DNA from: Eucommia ulmoides
Lineage: Eukaryota > Streptophyta > Magnoliopsida > Garryales > Eucommiaceae
Direction: 5' to 3'
DNA: 64,000 nt
Assembly (NCBI GenBank): GCA_016647705.1
Contig: CM028326.1
Location: forward strand, 48,499,285 to 48,563,284
Of the stretch, positions 45,249 to 55,477 are shown piece by piece. The translations under genes and the position numbers were made by a program. The notes under the pieces are model-generated. The model did not search any database, had not been told where the DNA came from, and worked only from the letters and a program-made list of their open reading frames with translations. Numbering within the stretch: the first letter of the stretch is position 1; each line of letters opens with the position of its first letter.

Positions 45249-46735
45249 TTGCGGGTTTATACTTATACTCGAAAAGGTACAGAGAAGAACAAAGACCTAC
45301 CTACCATTCTAGCACAAGATCAATCCAACTGTCCAAGCAATGATCTAGGTAATCCTATCTCTCTGTCATCTCCTAATGAACCCTCTCATCCAGGTAATCC
45401 TATCTCTTTACCAGCTCTTAATGAACCTTCTCATTCCAATATTCTTTCAGATCTCAATATTCCTATAGCCATTAAGAAATGAGTTAGAACATGCACTAAT
45501 CACCCCCTATCCAAATATGTATCCTACACAAAACTTTCCAAACCGTATAGAGCCTTTACCTCTAAAGTTATTAATTTGATTATTCCAAGCAACATTGAGG
45601 AAGCACTAGGTGATCCAGATTGGAAGTTGGCAGTTTTGGAACAGATTAATGCTCTAAAAAGGAGTGGTACGTAGGAAATAGTTGATTTGCTAAAAGATAC
45701 AAAGCTAGTCGGGTGGAAAATGGGTATTCACCGTCAAGTGTAAGGCAAATGGAATTATAGAACGTTACAAAGCAAGGATCGTAACTAAAAGATTCACATA
45801 GACATATGGGATAGAGTACCAGTAAACGTTTGCCCCAGTTGCTAAGATAAACTCGATTCGGGTTCTATTGTCACTAGCAGTGAATTTTGATTGGCCCCTA
45901 CACCAATTAGACATAAAAAATGTATTTCTAAATAGAAACTTGGAGAAGTAAGTCTTCATGAGTTTACCACCGGGCTTAAAAGAAAAATAGGACAAGGAAA
46001 GTGTGTAAGCTAAGAAAGTCACTATGGCCTAAAACAGTCTCTTAGAGCGTGGTTTGAACACTTTGGAACTAGTGTAAAAGGTCATGGTTATCAACAAAGC
46101 CAAACAGAGCATACTATGTTCTATAGACACTCAACAAATAGTAAAGTTGTCATTTTAATTGTCTATGTAGATGATATCATCTTAACAAGAAGTGATAGTG
46201 ACGAGTTGGGAAGACTTAAAAGAAAACTTGCGGATGAGTTTGAGAACAAAGACTTAGGTCCGTTGAAATATTTTCTCGAAATGAAGTTTACTAGATCAAA
46301 GGGAGGCATATTTGTGAGTCAATATGTACACGTCCTACTAAATAAAACAACGCTACTCAGGTACAAAGCTGCAGAAACTCCAAGCGAATTAAATGACAAG
46401 CCACAACCGGCTAAACCTAAAGCAGTTGTAAACCGAGAACAATATCAAAGGCTCATGGGGTGGTTAATCTACTTGTCAAATACCTGTCCGGATATAGCTT
46501 TTGCTGTAAGCATAGTCAACCAATTTATGCACTCATCGAGACAAGAACACTTCGAAACTGCCTATAGAATTCTAAGGTACTTGAACGGTACACCCGGAAA
46601 AAGAATTTTGTACAAAAAACGTGGCCACCAAATGGTAGAAGTATATACCGATGCATATTGGGTTGGGAGCATCACAGACAGAAGATCGACCTCTGGTTAC
46701 TGCACATTTGTTGGTGGAAACCTCGTCACATAGCA
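45249..46735 (+). pseudogene. Copia F reverse transcriptase and start of RNase H
   Basis: A Pro/Ser-rich linker with a short duplicated phrase (GNPISLSSPNEPSHP then GNPISLPALNEPSHS, 45350-45440) precedes RT. RT palm motifs are present but broken between 45640 and 46100 (for example LHQLDIKNVFLN at about 45898-45935). The catalytic LIVYVDDIILTRSDSDELGR is intact at 46156-46215, followed by KDLGPLKYFLEMKF. RNase H starts at VYTDAYWVGSITDRRSTSGY (46639-46700). The open segment 46116-46733 ends in a Trp-to-stop change. Confidence 0.85.
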
Positions 46736-47114
46736 GAGCAAAAAACAAAATGTCGTAACTGGAAATAGTACAGAAGCGGAGTACAGATCAGTAGCTCACG
46801 GTATTTGTGAAGTATTATGGATTAACAAATTACTAGAAGAGTTAAAGATGTCTAATTCAGCACCTATGAAAGTCCATTGTGATAACAAATCAGCCATTGC
46901 AATCGCTCACAATCCGATGCTACATGATCGGACAAAACATGTGGAAGTTGACAAGCATTTCATCAAGAAAAAAATCGAGAGTGAACAAATATGTATGTCA
47001 TATGTACTGACTACCAAACATATCGCAGACATTTTTACGAAAGGATTACCAAAAAAGATATTCGACTATCTAGTAGGCAAACTAACAATAGAATTTATTT
47101 TCATGCCAGTTTGA
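46736..47114 (+). pseudogene. Copia F RNase H, end
   Basis: It continues RNase H with TGNSTEAEYRSVAHGICEVL (46760-46820), KVHCDNKSAIAIAHNPMLHD (46870-46930), RTKHVEVDKHFIKKKIE and the C-terminus TKHIADIFTKGLPKKIF (47015-47065). It stops at 47112-47114, followed by the polypurine tract TTGAGGGGAAG (47111-47121). Confidence 0.88.
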
Positions 47115-47121
47115 GGGGAAG

Positions 47122-47378
47122 TGTAGAAAGATTCAGCTAATATTAGAAGGACAATTTCTAGGATATGTTTGTCTTTTGTATTTACTAATATAGGAAAAGT
47201 CAAATATGTAAATTAGGAAAATAGTTTATTAGGAAAGTAGCTCATTAGTAATTATTTAGTTACTGATTTCATTCCAAAGATTGTGCACTTTGTTAGGCAT
47301 GATTGTTGCACAACCGCTGCTATATGTAGTCTAGAATTGTACAATTAATTATTAATATATTTTTTATTCAAATCAATA
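47122..47378 (+). repeat. 3' LTR of copia F
   Basis: 257 bp, TGTAGAAAGATTCAG...CAAATCAATA, the same length as the 5' LTR and aligned without large gaps. Confidence 0.9.
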
Positions 47379-47383
47379 GTCTT

Positions 47384-47877
47384 GTAGATTTGTTCTAATC
47401 ATTTTGTATTTGTTTAGGTTAGAATAGGCATCGTACTTCAGTGAATTGCCTGACGGGAATTTGTAATGTTTACAACTGTAATTGGCCAAGTTCGGTCAGG
47501 TCACTATTTTAAGGAGTAGGGGATTCGAGTTTGAGAGAATGTGTTTGGCTGGCAACCAAAAATAAGACTAAATTCACAGCTACTCCAAGATTGTCTAAAG
47601 ATTGACCCAAAATAGTGCTCAGTCAGCAAGCACATGCATATACAATGCATGCCACCACAAGAGTGCACTTAGCCTAGGTCCAAGAAGCATGAAAGGGTTA
47701 AATATGCATTTTCCAACATACTTGAGCCAAACTCGACTCAACGTCCGGACAATAGAACTTAGGTGTCCGGAATCCGGACACCCTATTCACAAGATCAATG
47801 CATGCTGATGATAAGGAAATTCAACAAATCAATTGAGAAGGTTTTAGAAACACTGTAGCTAACTCCACCTAATAGTT
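47384..47877. other. Non-coding spacer between copia F and copia H
   Basis: No coding sequence. A perfect hairpin with 9-base arms, GGTGTCCGG and CCGGACACC separated by three bases, lies at 47762-47782. The following ACACCCTATTCACA recurs after copia H at 53449-53462. Confidence 0.5.
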
Positions 47878-48018
47878 TGTTATTTGTTAGTTTGTTGAGC
47901 TACAGTCATTCATTGTAATCTATATATACTCTCTTCTAAGGGTATTCATTTGAAACTATTCATTCAATCAAAAGATTAGAATAATGATTGAATCTTCTTC
48001 TATTCTTTAATTTCAATA
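47878..48018 (+). repeat. 5' LTR of copia H
   Basis: About 141 bp, TGTTATTTGTTAG...TTTCAATA, with TATA box CTATATATACTC at about 47930-47941. The primer-binding site TGGTATCAGAGC (48019-48030) follows directly. The outer boundary is approximate. Confidence 0.75.
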
Positions 48019-48130
48019 TGGTATCAGAGCATATCAAGACTAACGTCTGATATGCATTTGATATCGCATTTCTTTTCGATCCTTTCTGCGTAATCTCTGT
48101 CAAGAACTTGAAGATCCAAGTTCAGCTCTC

Positions 48131-49096
48131 ATGGCAGCTGAAATACCAACAACCTTAACATCCAGCTTAAACTTGTTGACTTCAAATCTTAATTCCTTAG
48201 TTCAGATCAAGTTAGACAACACAAATTACGTGATTTGGAGATCACAAATACAAGATGTTCTAGATGGTCATGATCTGTTGGAGTTTGCAATTGGAAAAAT
48301 TCCTTATCCAGCTCAAACTGTTACAGATTCAATAGGTAAGGAAGTTTCAAATCCTTCGATTTTGATGTGGAAGGTGATTGATAAACGTCTAAAGAGTTGC
48401 ATTATTGCTACAGTATCTTCATCTATTCTGCCTTTAATTGTTAATTTGAAACATCCTCATGAAGACTGGACTGTTTTAGAGCAAAGATTCAACTCTCTAT
48501 CGAGAGCACATATCCATCAGTTGAAACTTGAAACATAAGTTTCACAACATATCAAAAGGAAATTTAACCATTACTCAGTATGTTGATCAGATTAAAGTCA
48601 TTACTGATAGCCTATCTATTGTTTCCATAATAATTGATGATGAGGATATCGTATTGCATACTCTAGATGGTCTTCCTAAAGAGTATGATTCCTTGAAAAC
48701 TTATGTTAGAGCTAGGCCAGAACCTATTATTGTCAAATAAATGAATTCTCTACTTCTTGAGGAAGAGTTGCATATTCTCAAACAAGCTCAGACCATTGCG
48801 AATACTAACACCTCTGAAAGTTATACCATTTTTCAATCATTTCATCCTAATATATCAAGAGGAAGATGGAGAAATAATTCAAGAGGAAGGGGCAGAAACT
48901 ATAATTCCCAAGCAGGTAGAAGAAGTTATGGAAATTCTGGGAGAAATGGCAGAGGTTTTAGCCCTCATCAGTAGTACAATCAATTAGGAAAGCCTCAAAA
49001 TCAGCAATTCTTAGTGTGTCAAATCTGTGGGAAGTACAATCATTCAGCAACTAAATGCTGGTACAAATTAGATATGTCCTATGGTAACAAAAAGTC
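48131..49096 (+). pseudogene. Copia H gag
   Basis: The start is the ATG at 48131 (MAAEIPTTLTSSLNLLTSNL). Capsid motifs are IKLDNTNYVIWRSQIQDVLD (48207-48265), LEQRFNSLSRAHIHQLK (48477-48525), then after a one-base frameshift at about 48530, KGNLTITQYVDQIKVITDSL (48558-48615) and DGLPKEYDSLKTYVRA. An Arg/Gly/Asn-rich stretch (48860-48970) precedes the zinc knuckle CQICGKYNHSATKCWYKLD (49018-49073), which is complete. Stops at about 48738 and 48972 interrupt it. Confidence 0.82.
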
Positions 49097-49112
49097 TCAA
49101 AAACAAGCTTAC

Positions 49113-50240
49113 TGTTAAACCCTAACAATGCTGGAGGACCAAACAGCACCGACTTGGTGCGATTTGCTACCGGGCATGGTGCATGCGGCACGAATGGGAT
49201 CGTTGGCAAAGAGGGCACCAACTTGGTGCTTGTCGGTGAGCAGCAGCATTGTTGCACAACACCGGCAGGTGTTGGGTAGTGAGGAAGACCTCGGTGCGGT
49301 ACCGAGACAAAACGGTGCAACATAGGCACAATGCTACGTTGTAAATAGTGTCATGGACGCGGCAACATGCGTTAGAGGAGCGGGGAGGCGCTGGACCAAG
49401 CTGTTGGGTAGGCGTTGGCAAAATGGTGCGCTGTTGGGCAAGTCTTCACGAGACCAAATGAAGACCTCGGTGCAGTACCGAGACAAAACAGTGCAACATA
49501 GGCGCAACGCTACATTGTGGGCAGAGTCATGTAAGGGCATGACGCACCGTTGGGTGGCGGTGCATTCTAGTGCGAAAAATACACACGGAACGTTGGCAGT
49601 CGTTGGGCGCAACGATGCGTTCCGGCCATGGAGGAGACGTGGCAATACGTTAGAGGACGTTGGCTGAATATGGGACGAGACGGCAACGGGCAGACGCTGG
49701 GACAGTGCAAAAACGCTGGAAGAATGTTGAGCTTGGGTGAGCTTATGGACTGTTGGTTACCAGACGGTTCTGGCCAGTTCTGGGCAGTTTTCTGGTAGTT
49801 CTTGGTTGGTTTTCAGATAGGAAAACCGACTTCCATGATGCTGACACATGTCGGAACAGGTGTCATCTGTCTGCCTATGCAGTTGGGACTGTCAACTGCC
49901 GTTTTTGCCTATAAATTGTAACGTTTTGGTCTGTTTTGGGAGGCTGAATGAATGCTTGCGGATTTGCAGACTAAGTGTTGTAATTGGTTCCTTGTAACCC
50001 AAGTTATATAATACAAGGTTGGGTTTTCCCGTAAACGTGTGTGTGCCGTTGAATGGGTGCGTATTCCGGTACTGTTTCGGTGTATATCCGTTGTATTACG
50101 TTGTAGGGACGTGTGTGCGTTACAAACATATCAGTGCAATTCCGCTGCAGGGTAGGACATTCACAGGGCTGCTAGTTGTCAGTGCAACTAGGCCATCACT
50201 CGGTTGTAATTTTTGCGGTAAAAATTTCGACCCCGTGACA
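49113..50240 (+). repeat. Solo LTR inserted in copia H
   Basis: 1,128 bp with TG...CA ends (TGTTAAACCCTAAC...CCCCGTGACA) and a perfect 5-bp target duplication, CTTAC (49108-49112 and 50241-50245). It is richer in GC than its host. A TATA-like CTATAAATTG (about 49911-49920) is followed by a transcript-start-like region. An internal direct repeat with ACCTCGGTGCRGTACCGAGA recurs at about 49288 and 49468. No coding content; frames on both strands are chance. The parent element is not in the window. Confidence 0.88.
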
Positions 50241-51530
50241 CTTACCATGTTGCTGGTTTGGGGCTTAATTCTGGTTGAATTTTTCATACTGGTGCTAATC
50301 ATCATGTGACTAATGATTTTGGGAATCTTTCCATTCACAATCAACCTCACCAAGGCACTGATGGAGTAACAGTTGGCAATGGTCATATCAAGGAAGTTAA
50401 TGCCACAGGTTCTAGTAACCTTCTTACCTCTTCTTCTTTCTTTAAACTTCAAAAAATTCTTTACGTTCCACAAATCTCCTCCAATCTTCTATCTGTTCAT
50501 AAGTTTACAAGGGATGATGATTCTTCTATTATATTTCATTGTCATGGATATTTTATTGAGGACAACAAAACCAAGAAAATCCTTTTCAAGGGCCAATGTA
50601 AAGAAAGATTGTATCATCTTCATCATCTTTCTCAAGCTCTTCCAATCTCAAGTGTTGCAGCTCTTAGTTGCTAAAGTTGCAGTGGAATCAACTCTAAATT
50701 TTTGTTGTGGCACAATAGACTTGGTCATCCTTCTCCCAGCATTCTCAACTCTCTGGCTTCTCAATTACAATTTTCAGCTTGTACTAAGAAGTTTCAATGT
50801 GAACATTGTATTGTTACCAAGAGTCATAAGCTTCTATTTTCTAATTCTAAAACTGTTGTGACACAACCATTTGCTTTCATTCATTCAAATGTTTGGGGTC
50901 CTTCCCCTATTCCATCATGTACTATATTTAAGTACTATGTTGTATTCATTCATGAGTTTACTAAATTTTGTTGGCTTTATCCTTTGAAATCCAAATCTGA
51001 AGCTTATGATAAGTATACTCATGTCATTGCACATATTCACACTCAGTTCAATGCCCATCTTAAAAAATTTCGAACAAATAATAGAAGTGAATACACTAGT
51101 GCTCAATTTGTCTTATTTCTTCAAAGCCAATGTACTATCCATCAAAAATCATGTCCTCACACTCCAGAACAGAATGGAGTTGTTGAAAGAAGACACATAC
51201 ATCTTCTTGAAACTACACTTACTCTTCTTCATCAATCTGGCCTTCCAGCTTCTTATTGGTTAGAAGCATTGTCCACAGCTAATTATCTCATAAACAGGAT
51301 GCCTAGGCATAATTTGCAGCTCAAAACTCCATTTCAACATCTCTATCATTTCATTCCTTCTTATTCTGATCTTAAGGTGTTTGGTTGCTTGTGTTTTCCT
51401 TGGTTTAAACCATATAACCAACACAAACTTCAGCCTAAGTCTGTTCATTGTGTGTTTCTTGGTTATTGCCATAATACAAAGGGTTACAGACGTTTGGATG
51501 TCAAAACCAAGAGAGTATATGTCCCTTGAC
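50241..51530 (+). pseudogene. Copia H protease and integrase region
   Basis: It resumes with the protease remnant TGANHHVTNDFGNLSIHN (50289-50345), then VGNGHIKEVNATGSSNLL, KILYVPQISSNLLSVHKFTR (50452-50510), the pre-integrase LWHNRLGHPSPSILNSLASQ (50705-50765) with CEHC, and the integrase core: HSNVWGPSP (50884-50910), RTNNRSEYTSAQF (51073-51110), HTPEQNGVVERRHIHLLE (51158-51212). FGCLCFPWFKPYNQHKLQPK and FLGYCHNTKGYRRLD (51380-51505) close it. The frame 50702-51529 is open for 275 codons, although the catalytic Asp of LRTDN is Asn. Confidence 0.88.
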
Positions 51531-52582
51531 ATGTTCAAATTTTTCAAGACACCTTTCCATATCAACCTCCACTTCTACCTACTCCTTTACCACATACTCA
51601 ATTCTCTTCCTCTTTTCTTTCACATGCTGCCACACCTTCTGTACTGCCACCAATTTCCCAATATCAAATGTCACCCCCTTCACTCAGTCCCAACTCCATT
51701 TCTACTTCTCCTTTTCCCTCGCACTCTTCTGCTTCTTATTCTCCCACCACATCATCACCAACTCTTCTTCATCCATCTCTATCTCAGTCTCATCTTATGG
51801 TTACTCGGTCCAAAAGAGGCGTGCGTAAACCTAATCCAAAATATACCATGCCAGCTATTACTTCAGCAACTCCTTCTGGACCTCAAAGTTATCGTGAAGC
51901 CTCTCAATTACCTTAGTGGAAAGCTGCAATGCAGACTAACTATCAAGCTCTCTTAGATTAAGGCACTTGGGAACTTGATCCTCCTCTAACTCATAGAGAA
52001 CCTATAGGTTGCAAATGGGTTTATAAAGTGAAAACACATGTTGATGGTATTGTAGCAAGACATAAGGCCAAGTTGGTTGCTAAGGGGTTTCACCAAGAAT
52101 ATGGAGTAGATTTTTCTAATACCTTCAGTCATGCTGCTAAACAACCGACAATTCAAATTGTGTTAACCGTGGCTCAACATTATCAATGGTTCTTGAAGCA
52201 GTTGGATGTCTCCAATACTTTTCTTCATGGTTTGTTGGAAGAGGAAGTGTATATGAAGCAACCTCAAGGATTCATCAGCTCTAGTCATCCTCCTTATGTC
52301 TGCAAGCTCAGAAAGGCTTTATATGGTTTAAAACAAGCTCCTAGAGCATCGTTTTCCACATTTTCTCAGTTCTTGAAGTCTCAACAATTCCAGAATAGCA
52401 AGGCTGACCCTTCCTTGTTCATTAGGAAGACTCCAAACTCTATTATTATGCTTTTGTTATATGTTGATGATATTTTTATTACAAGTTCTAATTCTAAAGT
52501 CATTAATAGTTTGGTGACTATCATGAGTACTACATTTGCCATGAAAGACTTGGGATCTTTAGCATATTTTCTTGGAATTTAA
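51531..52582 (+). pseudogene. Copia H linker and reverse transcriptase
   Basis: A Ser/Pro-rich linker (51531-51830) leads to TRSKRGVRKPNPKY (51806-51845). RT motifs: KAKLVAKGFHQEYGVDFSNT (52064-52125), KQLDVSNTFLHGLLEEEVYM (52196-52255), CKLRKALYGLKQAPRASF (52301-52355) and catalytic LLLYVDDIFITSSNSKVI (52451-52505), then MKDLGSLAYFLGI followed by a stop. The open part 52028-52582 is 184 codons. A stop at about 51914 and another at 51958 precede it. Confidence 0.88.
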
Positions 52583-53300
52583 TTTGACCCTACAACTATT
52601 GGGACTCTATTACATCAAACTAAATATGCTACAGACATTTTGCATCGAGCTAGTATGCTTCAATGTAAGTTTTCTCCATCTTTTACAGCTAGTTTGCCTT
52701 CTACATTCAAGTCCTCTTATGGTTCTTCAACTTTTGATGCATCTCATTATAGTAGCATTGTTGGGGCACTTCAGTATTTGACAATCACCAGGCCAGATAT
52801 TTCTTATGCTGTCAATACTCTTTGTCAGTATATGCATAGTCTAACTCTACAGGATTTTGTTACATTGCAAAGGACCCTTCGATATGTTAAGGGTACTGTT
52901 AATCATGGTTTGCTTTTCAAGGCTTGTTCTCTTTCTCTCACTGCATACTCAGATGCAAACTAGGCTGGTAATGCTCTAGATCGGAAGTCCACCTCTGGCT
53001 ATTACGTTTATTTTGGTTCTAACCTCTTTTCTTGGAACTCTAAGAAGTAACAAACTGTTGCATGCTCTTCTACTAAGGTAGAATATAGGTCCATGGCACA
53101 AACTGCTGCTGAAATCAATTAGCTAGAATATTTGCTTCAAGATCTTCATGTTGTTCTTCCTCAACCCCCAATGCTATGGTGTGACAATGTGTCTGCTCTT
53201 CATTTAGCTACTAATCCGGTCTTTTACGCAGAACCAAGCATATAGAAGTGGATTATCATTTTATTCGTGAGAAAGTTATGGCTAAACAACTTATAAGGGT
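52583..53300 (+). pseudogene. Copia H connection and RNase H, 3' truncated
   Basis: It shows ATDILHRASMLQCKF (52628-52672), GALQYLTITRPDISYAVNTL (52764-52825), TAYSDANxAGNALDRKSTSG (52941-53000, with Trp changed to stop), SSTKVEYRSMAQTAAEIN (53067-53120) and KHIEVDYHFIREKVMAKQLI (53238-53295). The domain then runs straight into LTR-like sequence, so its last part is deleted. Non-functional. Confidence 0.85.
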
Positions 53301-53310
53301 ATTCATTTTA

Positions 53311-53443
53311 TTGTTGGGTTGTTAGTTACAACCATTCATTGTAGTCTATATATACTCTCTTCTAAGGGTATTCATTTGAAACTATTCATTCAATCAAAAG
53401 ATTAGAAGGATGATTCAATCTTCTTCTTCTATTAATTTCAATA
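53311..53443 (+). repeat. 3' LTR of copia H
   Basis: It aligns with 47878-48018 from about TTGTTAGTT to the end ATTTCAATA, sharing TATATATACTCTCTTCTAAG. The left edge is blurred by the RNase H deletion. Confidence 0.75.
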
Positions 53444-54660
53444 GCCGATACACCCTATTCACAGACATGCACTTTTTTTATCAAGAGTTGCACAAATCAT
53501 AGTCATACTAATATATTCATTTTATACATTGATCTGGAATTACTCGGGTCGTGGTAAATGGAGATAGAACCAACGCTGTGTTGAATCAGCAGAAAGAATG
53601 GTAATTAAAGAGAGTATCTGGAAAAGGTTGAAGGGAGCAAGGAGTTTGTGGGCTAACACAACACGACATTGAAGGGAGCAATTGAATAGACAAAAATGGC
53701 TCCCTACTACCATTAAGTCGCTAATGGAGTCTTCAATTATAGTTGATTAGGTTCATGCTTCATATAATTCAATATTCGTAGTACCCATGGATCATACTTT
53801 TCCTGAGCAAGTACATAAAGATCGAGAAAAGTTTTCAAGGACAGGAAAGTAACATATTAATGATATATGCGACAATGCAAACACAACACAAGATAAACAC
53901 AGAATGCAAACCGTTTCACTCTTTGATAAAGTTATGGGCACATGGCGCTGCAGAAAAGCAAAAACTCAAAATCATAAACCACTCATGCATATATATATAT
54001 ATATATATGAATAAAAAAGTTGAATCATATTTGAGATTTATAGGAATTTCTTCTTTGGGAAATATTGAATATGAGCAGTCCAACTGACCATCAAAGCTTT
54101 GCAGAACATTTGACATCTTTTCATTGTTATGTGGCATAACAATAAAAGAGAGAAATTTAGAAAGGAAATAAAAAGCAAGAAAGAAGAGAACCCAAGAGAA
54201 AATACAACACTCGGGTAATCACAATAACAATGCGACCTATTTATAGCAACCCAGAAATACTAAGGTAGCAACTACCTAATGTTAGGGAATAATGTGTCGA
54301 AACAGTATCATGCAACTAAAATAGAGTTGAGAGAAAAAAGAAATTGGCACACAATATTTACGTGGTAAACCCTCAAACAAATTGATGTAAAATCACGGGC
54401 AAGTGTAGGAGGATTTCACTATTACAAAATAGGAATTACAACACCTTCTCTCTAAATACAAGGAGAAAACAAATGACAATTCTCTCATCAAATAGGAGAA
54501 CACAAACTCTATTTGCACAAAGCAACAGAATACTAAGACAAATGAGGAAAGAAGAAGAAACAAAAATGAGTTCTCAAGTTTTTTTTCTTTTTTTTTTAGG
54601 TATAACTAAAACCATAACCAATGCCCTCAATTTATATGTTTCAAGAATGAACTATAACCA
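53444..54660. other. Non-coding segment downstream of copia H
   Basis: No gene or known repeat recognised. It contains a short (TA)n tract (53989-54009) and an AT-rich stretch from 54250 onward that may be part of the same copia relic as 54670-55147. Confidence 0.4.
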
Positions 54661-54669
54661 CATATTTCT

Positions 54670-55147
54670 GGTGCATCTGATCATATGACCAACCTTTCTC
54701 ACCAATTTAATCACCTTTTCCTATTAATTTAAAAGTTAGGATTGCAGATGGTATTTCATCACTGATTGCAGGAAAAGATTTGATAAAAATCTTTGAACAT
54801 ATTGATTTGAGATTTGTTCTCATGCCCCTAACTTTCCTGTAGTCATTTGTCTCTAAGTAAATTATCCAAAGACTCTAATTGTCTTGTTACATTCTTTGAT
54901 TCTCACTGTGAATTTCAGGACCTAACCTTAGGATGATAATTGAAAATACTAGGATGATAGATGGACTTTACTATATTGACATCAACTTCTTTAGTAATAA
55001 ATAAGCTTGAGGTTTGAGTAGTCGTATCAGTTTCACGTTTTGTTCATGAGAAAATTACGTTGTGGCATTTTAGGTTAGGACATCCTAGTTTTCCTTATCT
55101 GCGAAATTTGTTTCCTGTTATATTTAAAAATTTGAATTGTTCTTCCT
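54670..55147 (+). pseudogene. Copia protease/pre-integrase relic
   Basis: A heavily decayed segment related to 43787-44280 of copia F. Traces are ASDHMTN at the protease site (54680-54700), SLSKLSKDSNCLVTF (54852-54895), a frame with DGLYYI-like sequence near 54960, and LWHFRLGHPSFPYLRNLFPV (55060-55120). There are many stops and no LTR beside it, so only a fragment of an element was left here. Confidence 0.65.
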
Positions 55148-55477
55148 AGAAGAGATATTGCCGAGATCCTAGGAGAAATAGTGCCGAGATAGAAACAGTC
55201 GGAAAGTTTAAATAATTTGGTCAAGATATTGCCAAGATTACCTAACTGTAATTTTATGTAATTATTAGTGTATCCAAAATTAGCATAACTAAAAATAGAA
55301 TAGTTGTATTTGGTATATTCCTAAATTCACATTATAGAGTCTATAAGTAGGAATTTTGTAAACAGAGAAATATAATGGAGTCTAATTCCTTAACATTTCC
55401 CTGTGTTTTTATTTAGATTAGTTCTAGTAGGCACGACAGCCTTCACTAACAATAAAACAGAAGAAGAAGAAAATGCC
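55148..55477 (-). other. Spacer and 3' region of the helicase gene
   Basis: LTR-like phrases (for example TATAAGTAGGAATTTTGTAAAC near 55344) suggest remains of a copia LTR up to about 55400. The last ~80 bases before the stop codon are probably the beginning of the helicase 3' untranslated region. No clear polyadenylation signal was identified. Confidence 0.35.

Larger units (their letters stand above)
36985..47378 (+). mobile_element. Copia element F, split by gypsy G
   Basis: A structurally complete Ty1/copia element with 257-bp LTRs at both ends (36985-37241 and 47122-47378), a primer-binding site, gag, protease, integrase, RT, RNase H and a polypurine tract. A 5-bp target duplication, GTCTT, flanks it (36980-36984 and 47379-47383). 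Gypsy G is inserted exactly at the protease active site. Without G it is about 5 kb. LTRs differ at roughly one position in ten by eye, and the frame has numerous breaks, so it is inactive. Confidence 0.9.
47878..53443 (+). mobile_element. Copia element H with an internal solo LTR
   Basis: A Ty1/copia element with short LTRs (47878-48018 and about 53311-53443), gag, protease, integrase, RT and RNase H. A 1,128-bp solo LTR (49113-50240) is inserted between the zinc knuckle and protease. RNase H runs directly into the 3' LTR, so the C-terminal end and polypurine region are deleted. Frames have several stops. The ~140-bp LTR and short gag resemble Ale/Retrofit-type elements. Confidence 0.85.

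Noticed and set aside
49051-49667. Overlapping frames of 65-104 codons on both strands
   Set aside because: They lie entirely inside the solo LTR and have no similarity to retroelement or host domains.
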